Shown: piece after piece, positions 18,127 through 28,627 of the stretch | Position numbering within the stretch: the stretch's first letter is position 1 | How the letters are laid out: the number at the start of each line of letters is the position of its first letter | Source of the DNA: Brucella sp. 21LCYQ03 | Lineage (GTDB): Bacteria; Pseudomonadota; Alphaproteobacteria; Rhizobiales; Rhizobiaceae | Direction: 5' to 3' | DNA length: 64,000 nt | Assembly: GCF_023554105.1 (NCBI RefSeq) | Contig: NZ_JAMJWE010000002.1 | Coordinates: 310,001-374,000 of the forward strand | Translations under genes and position numbers: made by a program | The notes under the pieces: generated by a model | What the model saw: the letters and a program-made list of their open reading frames with translations, nothing else | Told to the model about the DNA's origin: nothing | Database searches by the model: none

Positions 18127-19122
18127 TTAACCCGCCGTGAAAACACGTTTTGGCTTAAACTGACCCTGCTCGATATAGCCAATTGCAAGCAACTTGCCTT
18201 TCGAGGTTACGCAGGCTTCGTCTGCTTCCAATGGTGCATCGCGTCCGCGGATAATCACAGGATTTCCAAGGCGCACACGCTGCGCCTGATCATCACTCAA
18301 TGGAACCTGCGGCAAGCAATCAAGCGCTGCACCCGTGTCGATCACGAGCGCGTCGATTGCCGAGAAATCGCGGCGCGGCGCTGGCTGTTCGACAACATCG
18401 GCCTCTGCGTCTTCTGCGGACTCTTCCTTTTTCGGAGGCAGCGGCGGCCAGGCTTCTTCAAGCTCTGCCAGCGTTACCATATCCTCATCAGTGAAGGGTG
18501 CCACTTCAATGCGGCGAAGGTCCGAAATATGGCCAAAGCAGCCAAGATCGCGGCCCATATCGCGCGCAAGCGAACGAACATAGGTGCCCTTAGAGCATTC
18601 GACTTCAAACTCAGTGCGATCTGCATCAGGAAACTCAACAATTTCCAAACGGTCGATTTCAACTTCGCGTGCTGGAATTTCTACGGTTTCGCCTTCGCGT
18701 GCCAGATCATAAGCGCGTTCGCCACCGATCTTGATCGCCGAGAACTGCGGCGGAATCTGCGAAATGACGCCTGTGTAGTTTGGCAACAGCGCTTCGACAT
18801 CTGCACGTGACGGGCGATTGTCAGAGTTCTTGGTGGCAACGCCCTCCAAATCGTCGGTCGAGCGTTCTTCACCCCAAGTCACCGTGAAACGGTAAACCTT
18901 GGTTCCATCCATGACATAAGGCACGGTCTTGGTGGCTTCGCCCAGCGCAATTGGCAGCATGCCGGATGCAAGCGGATCGAGTGTGCCAGCGTGACCGGCC
19001 TTTTCTGCATTGAAAAGCCACTTAATCTTCGAGACTGCTTCCGTCGAACCCATGCCTTTTGGCTTGTCAAAAATAACCCAGCCAGAAACCGGACGGCCTT
19101 TTTTCTTGCCCCGTCTTGCCAT
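18127..19122 (-). CDS. truB: tRNA pseudouridine-55 synthase TruB
   Basis: A 331-residue pseudouridine synthase that makes psi55 in the T-loop of tRNA. The catalytic motif [15 protein letters not shown] puts the nucleophilic Asp at residue 49. Other family blocks are [23 protein letters not shown] and [16 protein letters not shown] charged Lys/Glu/Asp insertion near residues 232-252 makes it slightly longer than E. coli TruB (314). It begins 3 bp after the rbfA stop, so the two are co-transcribed. Confidence 0.96.
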   Translation of the reverse strand: MARRGKKKGRPVSGWVIFDKPKGMGSTEAVSKIKWLFNAEKAGHAGTLDPLASGMLPIALGEATKTVPYVMDGTKVYRFTVTWGEERSTDDLEGVATKNSDNRPSRADVEALLPNYTGVISQIPPQFSAIKIGGERAYDLAREGETVEIPAREVEIDRLEIVEFPDADRTEFEVECSKGTYVRSLARDMGRDLGCFGHISDLRRIEVAPFTDEDMVTLAELEEAWPPLPPKKEESAEDAEADVVEQPAPRRDFSAIDALVIDTGAALDCLPQVPLSDDQAQRVRLGNPVIIRGRDAPLEADEACVTSKGKLLAIGYIEQGQFKPKRVFTAG

Positions 19123-19125
19123 GCT

Positions 19126-19578
19126 TTATGCGTCTCCATTGCGGGAAGCGTCATCCGCCTCACCGTTTTCGTCATTGTCACGTCCAAGATCACGCGCCAC
19201 TTCTGGCGAGCGCAGAAGTGCATCGATCTTGGAAAAATTGTCGAAGCTTGTGTCAGGCCGGAAACGGAATTCCGGCATATACTTCATCTGGCTCAGGCTT
19301 GGTGCAATGCGACCGCGAATGAACTTCGCATTTGAAGCCAGCGCCTTAATCACTGCCTGCACATCTGTGCTGCCGAGTGGTGTGATGAAGCAGGTTGCGA
19401 TTTTCAAATCCGGCGACATGCGCACTTCTGAAACGGAAATAACTGTGCGCTCAAGCAACTCATCACGAATTTCACCGCGCTGAAGAACCTGTGCCAATGC
19501 GTGACGTACCTGCTCGCCAACACGAAGCTGGCGCTGAGAAAGACCGCCTGAGCCTTTCGGATCGGGAGAACGTGCCAT
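19126..19578 (-). CDS. rbfA: 30S ribosome-binding factor RbfA
   Basis: A 150-residue ribosome maturation factor that binds free 30S subunits and helps 16S rRNA 5' end processing, mainly at low temperature. It shows the KH-like core [19 protein letters not shown] ... [20 protein letters not shown]. The C-terminus after residue 130 is acidic and low-complexity. It lies between infB and truB, as in most bacteria, behind the infB terminator. Confidence 0.95.
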   Translation of the reverse strand: MARSPDPKGSGGLSQRQLRVGEQVRHALAQVLQRGEIRDELLERTVISVSEVRMSPDLKIATCFITPLGSTDVQAVIKALASNAKFIRGRIAPSLSQMKYMPEFRFRPDTSFDNFSKIDALLRSPEVARDLGRDNDENGEADDASRNGDA

Positions 19579-19707
19579 TATTTATCCTCGATAAACAGCC
19601 ATGGACAAGCAAGCAAACGTGCCTGCCGATAAAATGGCTACAAATTTATAGGTTCAATCTACCACAATTGCGACGGGAGTCAGACCCTCGGAACCGGGCA
19701 ATGAAAA

Positions 19708-19737
19708 GCCGGACCACCCATTCGAGGACGGTCCGGC
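19708..19737 (-). terminator. Terminator/attenuator between infB and rbfA
   Basis: Stem GCCGGACC (19708-19715) / GGTCCGGC (19730-19737) with a 14-nt loop; on the minus strand it is followed by TTTTCATTG. It lies 9 bp after infB and probably reduces read-through into rbfA-truB. Confidence 0.75.
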
Positions 19738-19746
19738 ATTAAGATA

Positions 19747-22700
19747 TTAGAGCGTACGCGTAATGTGTTCGACGCGGAACGCTTCGATCGTATCGCCTGC
19801 GCGAATATCGTCGTAATTTTCGAATGCCATACCGCATTCCTGACCCATCGGCACTTCTGCAACTTCATCCTTGAAGCGCTTGAGTGTCTTGAGCTTGCCT
19901 TCGTGGATAACCACGTTGTCACGGATGAGGCGGACGCCAGCACCACGTTCAACCTTGCCATCAACGACACGGCAACCAGCAACCTTACCAACCTTGGTGA
20001 TGTTGAAGACTTCGAGAATCTCAGCATTACCGATGAAGGTTTCACGGCGTTCTGGCGACAACAGACCCGACATCGCTGCTTTCACATCTTCGATCAGATC
20101 GTAGATGATGTTGTAGTAGCGAATTTCCGTGCCCTGCTGATCGGCTGCATCGCGTGCCTGCTTGTTAGCACGAACGTTAAAGCCGATGATCGCAGCATTG
20201 GAGGCTTCGGCCAGCGATACGTCGCTTTCCGTGATACCACCTGCACCCGAATGAACGATACGTGCACGAACTTCGTCGGTACCGAGCTTGTCGAGTGCTG
20301 CAATAATTGCTTCGACCGAACCCTGCACGTCACCCTTGATGACGAGCGGGAATTCTTTCGTGCCATTGACCTGCAACTGGCTCATCATCTGTTCAAGCGA
20401 ACCGCGCTGACCAGTCTGACGTGCAACAGCCTTATCGCGAGCGAGACGCTGACGATAATCAGCAATTTCACGTGCCTTGGCTTCGTTAGCAACAACTGCG
20501 AAGCGGTCACCAGCCTGTGGTGTGCCCTGAAGTCCGAGAACTTCAACAGGCATCGCAGGACCAGCTTCCTTGACGTGTTCGCCATGGTCGTTGACCAGAG
20601 CACGCACGCGGCCCCACTCATTACCAGCAGCGATAATGTCGCCCGGACGCAATGTACCCTTCTGAACCAGAACGGTCGCAACGGAACCACGACCACGGTC
20701 GAGCTGAGCTTCAATAACAACACCTTCAGCTGTACGTGTCGCATCAGCCTTGAGATCAAGAATTTCAGCCTGCAACAGAACTGCTTCAAGCAGCTTGTCG
20801 AGGTTCAGCTTCTTCTTCGCCGAAACTTCTACGTCGAGCACTTCACCGCCGAGCGATTCAACGAATACGTCGTGCTGAAGCAACTGTGTACGAACCTTCT
20901 GCGCATCAGCTTCCGGCTTATCGATCTTGTTGATTGCAACAATGATCGGCACGCCAGCAGCCTTGGCATGGCTGATGGATTCAATCGTCTGCGGCATCAC
21001 GCTGTCATCAGCGGCGACCACCAGAATGGCGATATCGGTTGCCTGTGCACCACGCGCACGCATTGCGGTAAACGCAGCGTGGCCCGGCGTATCGATGAAG
21101 GTGATCTTATGGCCGTTCTGTTCGACCTGATAAGCACCGATATGCTGTGTGATACCACCAGCTTCGCCGGAGACCACGTTGGCCTGACGAATAGCATCGA
21201 GCAACGATGTCTTACCGTGATCGACGTGACCCATGATGGTGACAACAGGAGGACGCGAAACCATTGCACCCTGATCGTCAGCAACGTCGAAGATACCTTC
21301 TTCAACGTCCGATTCAGCAACGCGCTTAACAGTATGGCCGAATTCTTCAGCGATCAGCTGGGCCATATCGGCATCGATCACATCGCCCGGCTTCATCATC
21401 TGGCCCTGTTTCATCAGGTACTTGATGATATCAACCGAACGTTCGGTCATGCGCTGTGCAAGTTCCTGAAGCGTGATGGTTTCAGGAATGATAACTTCAC
21501 GAGAGATTTTCTCGCGGGTTTCCTGCATCTGCGAACGCTTGAACTTTTCCTGACGACGACGCATTGCCGACAGCGAGCGTGAACGGCCTTCATCTTCCAG
21601 ATTGCTTGAGATGGTCAGCTTACCACGACGGCGGTCGTCTTCGCCCTTCACAACCTTTGGAGTGCGAGCATCAGGCTTTGCCGGTGTGCTGCTGCGGCGT
21701 GCGCCTGCTGGACCACGACGATCATCATCATCCTGACCCGCACCAGGCTTGCGCTGCTGGCTTTGCGGCAATGGCTTGTTCGCGGTTGGAATAACGTCTG
21801 CAATCGCTGGCGATGCCTGACGCTGGCCCTGTCCCTGACCGGGACGACCACCCTGCTGGGGACGACCCGACTGCTGCGGACGACCACCCTGCGGTGCAGG
21901 ACGGGAATCGCCACGCTGTTCTGGACGGGCAGCGGCCTGTGGAGCGCGCTTTGCAGCTTCAGCTGCGGCGCGTGCCTTGGCTTCTGCTTCCGCTTTCAGG
22001 CGTGCTTCTTCCTCTGCCTGACGGCGAGCGGATTCTTCACGTTCCTTAGCGCGACGCGCATCTTCTTCAGCACGACGCTTGGCTTCTTCGGCGGCGCGAA
22101 TACGATCTTCGGCATCACGAACCAACGCACCTTCAAGCGCACGGCGACGAGCATCCATTTCCGAGCTCGAAAGCGTGTTCAGCACCATGCCCGAGCGATC
22201 GGACTGGCGTGGACGCTGTGACTGCTGGCCGGGGCGCTGCTGGCCGGGACGCTGCTGACCCGGACGGGACTGCTGCTGACCGGGACGCTGCTGCTGGGAA
22301 CCCTGCGGACGCTGTGCGGACGCTGGCGCTGCTGGCGCAGGCTTTGGCTGCTGCGGTGCAGGAGCAGCAGGTGCTGCTGCCACTGGAGCCGCCGCCACTG
22401 GCGCGGCAGGCGCAGGCGTTGGAGCCGGAGTCGATGCCACAGCTGGAGCTGCCTGAGCTGGTTGTGCAGCAGGTGTTGGCGTTGCAACTGGAGCAGGCGC
22501 TGGAGCTGCAGCGACAGGTGCTGGCTTTGGCTCAACAGGCGTGGCTGCAACCGGAGCAGGAGCCGCAGGCTTTGGTGCCGCTGCTACTTCCGCTTCAGGC
22601 TTCTCATCAGGCCGTGAGAACTTGCGCTTCTTCGTTTCAACGACGACAGCCTTTGTGCGACCGTGGCTGAAATTCTGGCGCACGGTGCTCTGCTCAACCC

Positions 22701-22773
22701 CTGGCCGCTTGATGGTCAGCGTCTTCTTGGAATTGACGCTCAGCGTCTTATCGTCGTTTGTTTTATCGCTCAT
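19747..22773 (-). CDS. infB: Translation initiation factor IF-2
   Basis: A 1008-residue GTPase that delivers initiator tRNA to the 30S subunit. The N-terminal third is low-complexity: an Ala/Pro-rich stretch (about 60-150), Gln/Gly/Arg repeats of the RPGQQ type (about 160-185), then a charged Glu/Arg/Ala helix (about 205-275). The G domain has G1 [15 protein letters not shown]3 DTPGHAAF and G4 NKID, followed by the C-terminal tRNA-binding domains. Its place between ylxR/nusA and rbfA is the standard nusA-infB order. It is longer than E. coli IF-2 (890) because of the repetitive N-terminus. Confidence 0.97.
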   Translation of the reverse strand: MSDKTNDDKTLSVNSKKTLTIKRPGVEQSTVRQNFSHGRTKAVVVETKKRKFSRPDEKPEAEVAAAPKPAAPAPVAATPVEPKPAPVAAAPAPAPVATPTPAAQPAQAAPAVASTPAPTPAPAAPVAAAPVAAAPAAPAPQQPKPAPAAPASAQRPQGSQQQRPGQQQSRPGQQRPGQQRPGQQSQRPRQSDRSGMVLNTLSSSEMDARRRALEGALVRDAEDRIRAAEEAKRRAEEDARRAKEREESARRQAEEEARLKAEAEAKARAAAEAAKRAPQAAARPEQRGDSRPAPQGGRPQQSGRPQQGGRPGQGQGQRQASPAIADVIPTANKPLPQSQQRKPGAGQDDDDRRGPAGARRSSTPAKPDARTPKVVKGEDDRRRGKLTISSNLEDEGRSRSLSAMRRRQEKFKRSQMQETREKISREVIIPETITLQELAQRMTERSVDIIKYLMKQGQMMKPGDVIDADMAQLIAEEFGHTVKRVAESDVEEGIFDVADDQGAMVSRPPVVTIMGHVDHGKTSLLDAIRQANVVSGEAGGITQHIGAYQVEQNGHKITFIDTPGHAAFTAMRARGAQATDIAILVVAADDSVMPQTIESISHAKAAGVPIIVAINKIDKPEADAQKVRTQLLQHDVFVESLGGEVLDVEVSAKKKLNLDKLLEAVLLQAEILDLKADATRTAEGVVIEAQLDRGRGSVATVLVQKGTLRPGDIIAAGNEWGRVRALVNDHGEHVKEAGPAMPVEVLGLQGTPQAGDRFAVVANEAKAREIADYRQRLARDKAVARQTGQRGSLEQMMSQLQVNGTKEFPLVIKGDVQGSVEAIIAALDKLGTDEVRARIVHSGAGGITESDVSLAEASNAAIIGFNVRANKQARDAADQQGTEIRYYNIIYDLIEDVKAAMSGLLSPERRETFIGNAEILEVFNITKVGKVAGCRVVDGKVERGAGVRLIRDNVVIHEGKLKTLKRFKDEVAEVPMGQECGMAFENYDDIRAGDTIEAFRVEHITRTL

Positions 22774-22812
22774 TACGTTTCCGTTTCCTTCGCGGCTTCA
22801 ACCGCTTTACCC

Positions 22813-22958
22813 GAGCATTATCCAACACAATCAAATCATTTTGGATAATGCTCCGGTCATCCACTTCAGTGCATAATCCGGTTGGGCCAAACAGCCCAAA
22901 CATCCGGTTCATGCTCCAGAGCGGACCCCGTATCGTCGGGATTTAAGAGAACCGCTCT
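22813..22958. repeat. Nested palindromic intergenic element between ylxR and infB
   Basis: Three inverted repeats in a row: GAGCATTATCCAA (22813-22825) / TTGGATAATGCTC (22841-22853); TTGGGC (22882-22887) / GCCCAA (22894-22899); and AGAGCGG (22918-22924) / CCGCTCT (22952-22958). The CATTATCC and AGAGCGG words also occur in the 43-bp repeats at 13992 and 27115, so this looks like a composite of the same repeat class. It lies inside the presumed nusA-infB transcript. Confidence 0.65.
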
Positions 22959-23006
22959 ACTAATTTACCACACAGCAGTGTCGGACTGCTGCTCGAATTC
23001 GCCGTT

Positions 23007-23648
23007 TCAACTCACCGTCTCAATCGGTGGGCTTTCGCCACGATAGCTATGCAATAAAAGCAGTCTTTGCACGACGCCGGCTGATGCCCTTCCGCCGAGC
23101 ACGGCTGCATGTATCACATTTCCGCCCCCAAATGCCAAATCCATTTCTTCAACTCCGAAAAGAGTGAATGCCGGGATTTGAGGGCCATCCATATGCACGA
23201 CAACACGTCTTGCCTGATCCAATTTGCGAACCCCATCGGAGGCCGCTTCCTTCGCATGCAATACCAACACCGCTTGTCCGGAGCGAATTGCCTGATCGAC
23301 CTTGGTCGAACCAGAGGCAACAGCACCGGATTTGCGTGCCAGTGCCAGACTTCCCAGTGCAGATTTCGTCAGCAGCTGGTCAACCAGCGCGCCAAGATCC
23401 GCCTGCGGCGTGACACCTTCTTTCAACGCCCGCGCAAACAGCTTGCGCTTGACGGCTTCATCAACCAGGCGCCGCTCTGCCTTAACCCAACAGCCCCTGC
23501 CCGGCAGGTTACGCTTCAAGTCCGGCACAACTGAACCATCAGGCCCAGCCACAAAACGGATCAGATCATCCGCAGAACCACTTTCACGTGTGACGATACA
23601 GGTTCTGTCGTTCATATCCTGCTCCACACGCAATGATGGCTTTGCCAT
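23007..23648 (-). CDS. ylxR: YlxR-family RNA-binding protein (DUF448 plus L7Ae-like domain)
   Basis: A 213-residue two-domain protein. Residues about 12-90 are a YlxR/DUF448 domain (RTCIVTRESG, then PDLKRNLPGRGCWVKA). Residues about 95-190 resemble a ribosomal L7Ae/L30e-type RNA-binding fold (LGSLALARKSGAVASGSTKV). The gene sits between nusA and infB as in most bacteria and probably acts in transcription or translation, but its molecular role is not settled. MNDRTC at 23615 is an alternative start with a GGAGCAGG site; the longer form from 23648 also has a plausible AAAGGCGG. Confidence 0.88.
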   Translation of the reverse strand: MAKPSLRVEQDMNDRTCIVTRESGSADDLIRFVAGPDGSVVPDLKRNLPGRGCWVKAERRLVDEAVKRKLFARALKEGVTPQADLGALVDQLLTKSALGSLALARKSGAVASGSTKVDQAIRSGQAVLVLHAKEAASDGVRKLDQARRVVVHMDGPQIPAFTLFGVEEMDLAFGGGNVIHAAVLGGRASAGVVQRLLLLHSYRGESPPIETVS

Positions 23649-23791
23649 AGACCGCCTTTATTCAATTCCAAAACTGGCAGCGACCTAGCAGAGCTAACGC
23701 CACATCACAATATCAAACTCTAACAAGAGCGTGGTGCCGCATCATTTACGCCCGATTTGCATCAGAGCGATCATAATGCGGCTCCCTTTCT

Positions 23792-25402
23792 TTACGAAGC
23801 GGCTTCTTCTTCGCCAGCTTCTTCAACTTCGTCGCTTTCAACTGCGACCAGTTCGTCTTCTGTGATCCAGCCAGCCTTGAGGCGTGCAGTCAGGATCATC
23901 TGTTCCGCATCAACGCGGGAAACATCGAACGATGACAGGATACCGCTGTGATTAACGGTTTCGCCGTCCTTGCGTTCACGCCAGCCAACGAGATCGTCAA
24001 CAGCATAGCCAGCAAAGTCTTCAATGTTCTTCACGCCGTCTTCGCCAACTGCAACCAGCATTGCTGTCGTCAGACCTGGAAGGTCGCGAAGTTCATCTTC
24101 TACGCCCAATTCCTTACGACGGTCATCCTGTTCGTTTTCGATACGCTCCAGGAATTCGCGTGCGCGTTCCTGAATTTCACCAGCGGTATCATCATCGAAA
24201 CCATCGATAGAAGCGATTTCAGCCGGTTCGACGTAAGCAATTTCCTCAACCGAGGCAAAGCCTTCAGAAGCCAGAACCTGACCAACCATTTCGTCAACGT
24301 TGAGCGCTTCCATGAAGAGGTTCGAACGCTCAGCAAATTCTTTCTGGCGACGATCAGACTCTTCGTCTTCGGTCAGGATGTCGATGTCCCAGCCGGTTAG
24401 CTGTGACGCAAGACGCACGTTCTGACCGCGACGACCAATTGCCAATGATAATTGGTCATTCGGAACGACAACTTCAATACGCTCTGCATCTTCATCGAGA
24501 ACAACCTTGGCAACTTCAGCTGGCTGAAGCGCGTTGACGATGAAGGAAGCCGCATCGGGCGACCATGGAATAATGTCGATCTTTTCGCCCTGAAGTTCAG
24601 CCACAACAGCCTGAACGCGCGAGCCGCGCATACCAACGCAGGCACCAACCGGATCAATCGATGCATCACGCGATACAACGGCGATCTTGGCGCGCGAACC
24701 CGGATCACGGGCAACCGACTTGATTTCGATAATGCCGTCGTAGATTTCAGGAACTTCCATGTTGAAAAGCTTCGCCATGAAAGATGGATGGGTACGCGAC
24801 AGGAAAACCTGCGGGCCGCGCTGTTCACGACGAACGTCGTAAACATAGGCGCGAATGCGGTCACCATAGCGGAATGCTTCGCGTGGGATCAGTTCGTCAC
24901 GACGCACAATTGCTTCGCCGCGGCCAAGATCAACGATCACATTACCATATTCAACGCGCTTAACGGTGCCGTTTGCGATTTCGCCAACGCGATCCTTGAA
25001 TTCGTCATACTGACGGTCACGCTCAGCTTCGCGCACTTTCTGCACGATAACCTGCTTTGCAGACTGGGCAGCAATACGGCCGAAATCCATTGGCGGCAGC
25101 TGATCAGCAATGAAATCACCAATCTGCGCATCGGGGTTACGGTCGCGTGCAGTGAACAGCGAAATCTGCGTGGAATAGTCTTCGACAGTCTCAACAACTT
25201 CGAGCAGGCGCTGAAGCTTGATCTCGCCGGACTTCGCATTGATGTCCGCACGGATGTTGCTTTCCTGACCATAGCGCGAACGCGCGGCCTTCTGGATCGC
25301 GTCGGCCATGGCCGCAAGAACGATCTCGCGGTCAATCGACTTTTCACGTGCGACCGCATCGGCGATCTGCAGAAGTTCCAGCCTGTTTGCACTGACTGCC
25401 AT
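23792..25402 (-). CDS. nusA: Transcription termination/antitermination protein NusA
   Basis: A 536-residue RNA polymerase-binding factor controlling pausing, termination and antitermination. In order: N-terminal polymerase-binding domain (1-125), S1 domain (about 135-200, VGEIANGTVKRVEYGNVIVDLG), KH1 and KH2 (about 200-345, with GACVGMRGSRVQAVVAEL and LAIGRRGQNVRLASQLTGWDI), then a C-terminal region with helix-hairpin-helix-like repeats and an acidic tail. It follows rimP by 66 bp, giving the conserved rimP-nusA-ylxR-infB operon. Confidence 0.97.
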   Translation of the reverse strand: MAVSANRLELLQIADAVAREKSIDREIVLAAMADAIQKAARSRYGQESNIRADINAKSGEIKLQRLLEVVETVEDYSTQISLFTARDRNPDAQIGDFIADQLPPMDFGRIAAQSAKQVIVQKVREAERDRQYDEFKDRVGEIANGTVKRVEYGNVIVDLGRGEAIVRRDELIPREAFRYGDRIRAYVYDVRREQRGPQVFLSRTHPSFMAKLFNMEVPEIYDGIIEIKSVARDPGSRAKIAVVSRDASIDPVGACVGMRGSRVQAVVAELQGEKIDIIPWSPDAASFIVNALQPAEVAKVVLDEDAERIEVVVPNDQLSLAIGRRGQNVRLASQLTGWDIDILTEDEESDRRQKEFAERSNLFMEALNVDEMVGQVLASEGFASVEEIAYVEPAEIASIDGFDDDTAGEIQERAREFLERIENEQDDRRKELGVEDELRDLPGLTTAMLVAVGEDGVKNIEDFAGYAVDDLVGWRERKDGETVNHSGILSSFDVSRVDAEQMILTARLKAGWITEDELVAVESDEVEEAGEEEAAS

Positions 25403-25468
25403 AGGTCTCTCCTTGGTGGCGCATCCGTTCTTCTTTGAGAGCCGGACGCCTGAAACTCACTTTGAAAC

Positions 25469-26155
25469 TTATTTATTTTCTGTTTCGGATTCAGCCGAAC
25501 CTGCTTCTTCCGTATTATCACTCGCGCCATCGCCCAGATCATCACCGGGGATGCGGCCTTCGCGCAGGGCTTTATCCTTGCGCAGCGCATCGCGGATCAG
25601 ATCATCAGTCAGAACCAGACGCGCATCAGAAATTAGGTCAAATGGAATACGAACAACTGGTTCATTTCCATAGGAAATCTGATCGCTTTCAATCACAACC
25701 GAATCGTCCGCTGTGGCTTCATCAATTACAATACGACCGCGAAACTTCTTGCGACCTTCATGCACAATCGACGTCTCGACCTTGGCGATATGTCCGGCCC
25801 AATCAGTAAAATCGGACTTGCGAACCATCGGACGATCAATGCCCGGCGACGAAATTTCAAGATGATACTTGCCGCTGAGTGGGTCTTCCACGTCGAGAAC
25901 CGGAGCCACGGTGCGGCTCAACAATTCACAATCTTCAACGGTCATCGTGCCATCAGGACGTTCTGCCATGATCTGCAATGTCTGACCATTGAGGCCAGAA
26001 AGGCGCACACGCACAAGGCGGAAACCCAGCGTATTGATCACCGGCTCCACAATGGATGCTATTTTCGCATCGATACCCGTTTCGCGAATGATGCGCTCGT
26101 CTGCAACTACGGCATCTGCGGTTACGGTTTCAATTGCCTGTTCGTGTTCGCTCAC
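25469..26155 (-). CDS. rimP: Ribosome maturation factor RimP
   Basis: A 228-residue protein needed for 30S subunit maturation. It shows the N-terminal RimP domain ([23 protein letters not shown], about 46-68), the conserved [22 protein letters not shown] stretch (about 93-114) and the C-terminal SH3-like domain. An acidic tail of about 30 residues extends beyond the usual E. coli length (150), as in other Rhizobiales. It is the first gene of rimP-nusA-ylxR-infB and follows the trmB terminator. Confidence 0.95.
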   Translation of the reverse strand: MSEHEQAIETVTADAVVADERIIRETGIDAKIASIVEPVINTLGFRLVRVRLSGLNGQTLQIMAERPDGTMTVEDCELLSRTVAPVLDVEDPLSGKYHLEISSPGIDRPMVRKSDFTDWAGHIAKVETSIVHEGRKKFRGRIVIDEATADDSVVIESDQISYGNEPVVRIPFDLISDARLVLTDDLIRDALRKDKALREGRIPGDDLGDGASDNTEEAGSAESETENK

Positions 26156-26193
26156 TCGATAAACCTTCTTTACTGGGTCGCAGGTAACAAAAA

Positions 26194-26221
26194 AGAGCGG
26201 GTCCGGGAGGGCCCACTCTTG
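26194..26221 (-). terminator. Terminator of trmB
   Basis: Imperfect stem AAGAGCGGGTCC (26194-26205) pairing with GGGCCCACTCTT (up to 26221); on the minus strand it is followed by TTTTTTGTTACC. It separates trmB from rimP. Confidence 0.75.
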
Positions 26222-26294
26222 TTCAAACGACCAAGAATTTGAGATCTATATACCAGCCAGTACGGATTTTTTCAAGACCCGCATCCCAGATAGA

Positions 26295-26996
26295 TCACTT
26301 CCGAATAAAAGTTAGATAAGCAGCAACGCGTCCTTCCCGGAAAGCCTTGGCTTCATAACGGGTGCCCGGCCAGCCATCATAGGCATTGTTCCAGTCGTCC
26401 GGACCCTCTGCCTGCCATTCAAAAGCGGGATGTCTGCGGCAGTGCTGTAGCGTCCAGTTGACGTAATGCTCAATGTCGGAAGCAAAGCGGAACTTCGCAC
26501 CGGGTTTCAGCAAGCGTGCGAAACGGTCGAGATTGGCATCGCTGACAAAACGGCGCTTCCAGTGACGACGCTTGTGCCAGGGATCAGGATAGAAAAGGTC
26601 AATTCCGGCAAGCGATGCATCCGGCAACCAATCCAGCACATCGGTCGCATCTTCATCATAGAGACGCAGATTCGTGCGTGGAGCTTCATGAAGGGCAGCC
26701 AGCATCTTGGCCATGCCATTGACGAAAGGCTCGACACCAATAAAGCCGGACTGCGGATAGCGTCCGCTTTCGTGATTGAGATGTTCCCCGCCACCAAAGC
26801 CAATTTCCATGCGCACATTTTCAACTGGCGCATCGAACAATGTTCGCAAATCCTGTGGTGCAGGCGTATCTAGATCAAGTTTCAGGCGCGGCAGCAAATC
26901 CTCAAAAAGATTGTTCTGATGTGGACGCAGTGGCTTGCCGTGACGGCGACCGAAGAAATTTCCGGCCGCGCGTACTGGATGAGATTCATCGGTCAT
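26295..26996 (-). CDS. trmB: tRNA (guanine-N7)-methyltransferase TrmB
   Basis: A 233-residue SAM-dependent enzyme that makes m7G46 in tRNA. The SAM site is [16 protein letters not shown] (about 56-71). The family motif is [18 protein letters not shown] (about 132-149), followed by [18 protein letters not shown]. The length is typical. It lies downstream of metK with a 167-bp gap rich in repeats. Confidence 0.95.
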   Translation of the reverse strand: MTDESHPVRAAGNFFGRRHGKPLRPHQNNLFEDLLPRLKLDLDTPAPQDLRTLFDAPVENVRMEIGFGGGEHLNHESGRYPQSGFIGVEPFVNGMAKMLAALHEAPRTNLRLYDEDATDVLDWLPDASLAGIDLFYPDPWHKRRHWKRRFVSDANLDRFARLLKPGAKFRFASDIEHYVNWTLQHCRRHPAFEWQAEGPDDWNNAYDGWPGTRYEAKAFREGRVAAYLTFIRK

Positions 26997-27001
26997 TTAT
27001 C

Positions 27002-27035
27002 GCGGTTCCAGTTAAAGCGGTAACATAGGAACCGC
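27002..27035. repeat. Inverted repeat upstream of trmB
   Basis: GCGGTTCC (27002-27009) and GGAACCGC (27028-27035) are perfect arms with an 18-nt loop, starting 6 bp upstream of the trmB start codon. On the trmB transcript the hairpin would overlap the ribosome binding site region. The ACCGCTCT word at its end recurs in other intergenic repeats of this window. Confidence 0.5.
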
Positions 27036-27052
27036 TCTAACTCTTTTTTACG

Positions 27053-27095
27053 CATTGTCCTATGCAAAACCGCTGCGCAGTATTGCTGGAAATGC
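27053..27095. repeat. 43-bp dispersed intergenic repeat, copy A
   Basis: Matches copy B (27115-27157) at 37 of 43 positions; shared words are GCAAAACCGCT and TTGCTGGAAATGC. The two copies are direct repeats 19 bp apart between metK and trmB. Confidence 0.75.
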
Positions 27096-27114
27096 TCTCC
27101 TTATTTCATTTTTG

Positions 27115-27157
27115 CATTATCCTGCGCAAAACCGCTTCGCACTTTTGCTGGAAATGC
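27115..27157. repeat. 43-bp dispersed intergenic repeat, copy B
   Basis: Reads CATTATCC, then GCAAAACCGCTTCGCAC, then TTGCTGGAAATGC, and matches the copy at 13992-14034 at 40 of 43 positions. It ends 6 bp before the metK stop codon, much as copy C ends 1 bp before the rsmC stop. Both copies therefore follow the 3' end of a minus-strand gene. Confidence 0.8.
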
Positions 27158-27163
27158 AATCAA

Positions 27164-28429
27164 TCAGGCTGAAAGTGCTGCCTTCAACGCCTTGCTGAGA
27201 TCGGTCTTTTCCCATGAGAACGAACCGTCGCGACCCGCTTTACGTCCGAAATGGCCATAAGAAGAAGTCTTGGCATAGATAGGCTTGTTGAGATCAAGAT
27301 GCTTACGGATGCCGGTTGGCGACAGGTCCATAACCTTGCGCAACGCTTCCTCGACAGCCGCTTCATCTACTTTGCCAGTGCCATGCAGATCGACATAGAC
27401 CGAAAGCGGCTGTGCAACGCCGATTGCATAGGAAAGCTGGATCGTGCAGCGGTCTGCAAGATTGGCAGCAACCACATTCTTGGCAAGATAGCGTGCTGCA
27501 TAGGCTGCCGAACGGTCAACCTTGGTCGTGTCTTTGCCAGAGAATGCGCCACCGCCGTGCGGTGCTGCACCGCCATATGTGTCCACGATGATCTTGCGAC
27601 CTGTAAGGCCCGCATCACCATCTGGTCCGCCAATAACGAACTTGCCGGTCGGGTTGATGTACCAGTTGCAGTTAGCTGCAATCGGAAGATCACCCAGCGC
27701 TTCGCGGATGTAAGGCTCGACAACCGAGCGAACTTTCTTTGAATCCCAGCTTGCATCGAGATGCTGCGTGGACAGAACGATCTGGGTCACCTCAGCGGCT
27801 TTGCCGTTTTCGTAACGCACAGTCACCTGGCTTTTGGCATCAGGTCCGAGCTTGCCCGGATCACCCTCACCTTTGTGACGGGCTTCGGCAAGCTTTTCGA
27901 GAATCTTGTGCGAATAATAGATCGGCGCAGGCATAAGATCTGGCGTTTCGCGGCAGGCATAGCCGAACATAATGCCCTGATCGCCTGCACCCTCTTCGCC
28001 CTGACGGTCCGCAGCATTGTCCACACCCTGCGCAATATCGGCAGATTGTGGATGCAGCAATACGTCGATTTTCACAGTGCGCCAGTTAAAGCCATCCTGC
28101 TCGTAACCGATTTCGCGGATCGCCTTGCGCGCTGCCGAACGGAAGCGCGATGGATTAATCAGTGGATGGCCTGCCGCGTCATGCGCGATTGAGCCGTCCT
28201 TATTCTTCTTCAGGAAAGTTTCAGGCACACGGACTTCGCCAGCAATGACCACACGATTGGTGGTGGCAAGCGTTTCGCATGCGACACGAACAGACCAAGG
28301 ATCAACGCCAGTGCGGCGCGCTTCCTTATAGATCATGTCTACGATTTCATCGGAAATACGATCGCAAACCTTGTCCGGATGGCCTTCGGACACCGATTCG
28401 CTGGTGAAGAGATAAGAACTGCGCGACAC
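27164..28429 (-). CDS. metK: S-adenosylmethionine synthetase
   Basis: A 421-residue enzyme that makes SAM from methionine and ATP. Motifs include [13 protein letters not shown] at the N-terminus, [13 protein letters not shown], and the P-loop-like [16 protein letters not shown]. The GTG start at 28429 (VSRSSYLF) is chosen because it follows AGAGGGG and matches the family N-terminus; the frame stays open 29 codons upstream without homology. It carries insertions relative to E. coli MetK (384), usual for Brucellaceae. I see no recognisable SAM riboswitch in the about 200 bp upstream. Confidence 0.96.
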   Translation of the reverse strand: MSRSSYLFTSESVSEGHPDKVCDRISDEIVDMIYKEARRTGVDPWSVRVACETLATTNRVVIAGEVRVPETFLKKNKDGSIAHDAAGHPLINPSRFRSAARKAIREIGYEQDGFNWRTVKIDVLLHPQSADIAQGVDNAADRQGEEGAGDQGIMFGYACRETPDLMPAPIYYSHKILEKLAEARHKGEGDPGKLGPDAKSQVTVRYENGKAAEVTQIVLSTQHLDASWDSKKVRSVVEPYIREALGDLPIAANCNWYINPTGKFVIGGPDGDAGLTGRKIIVDTYGGAAPHGGGAFSGKDTTKVDRSAAYAARYLAKNVVAANLADRCTIQLSYAIGVAQPLSVYVDLHGTGKVDEAAVEEALRKVMDLSPTGIRKHLDLNKPIYAKTSSYGHFGRKAGRDGSFSWEKTDLSKALKAALSA

Positions 28430-28627
28430 GGGTAACCCCTCTTGAAAATCCAACGGATGAAATATCCGCCATGGAAACACAGTAGCGCCCGGAACCGTTT
28501 CGTATGGTCCGGGCACAGCATTGTGTTAGCGAAGTTAGGATTAAACCGTCAATGTATATTCTTGTTACGAAAGCTGGATGCTGGAAAAAAACCTTCCCGC
28601 ATGCGGTTTTGCGAACAAAATTATGTT

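Noticed and set aside
19765-21582. 605-codon open frame on plus opposite infB
   Set aside because: It is the antisense of the infB gene, an effect of biased codon use; no domain is visible and infB is certain.
27016-27050. Possible plus-strand terminator (AGCGGT/ACCGCT followed by CTTTTTT)
   Set aside because: The T-run is several bases from the stem and no plus-strand gene ends here; it is better read as part of the repeat cluster.
28430-28627. Possible SAM riboswitch upstream of metK
   Set aside because: I could not match the about 200-bp stretch to the conserved core of SAM-II, SAM-V or SAM/SAH riboswitches.
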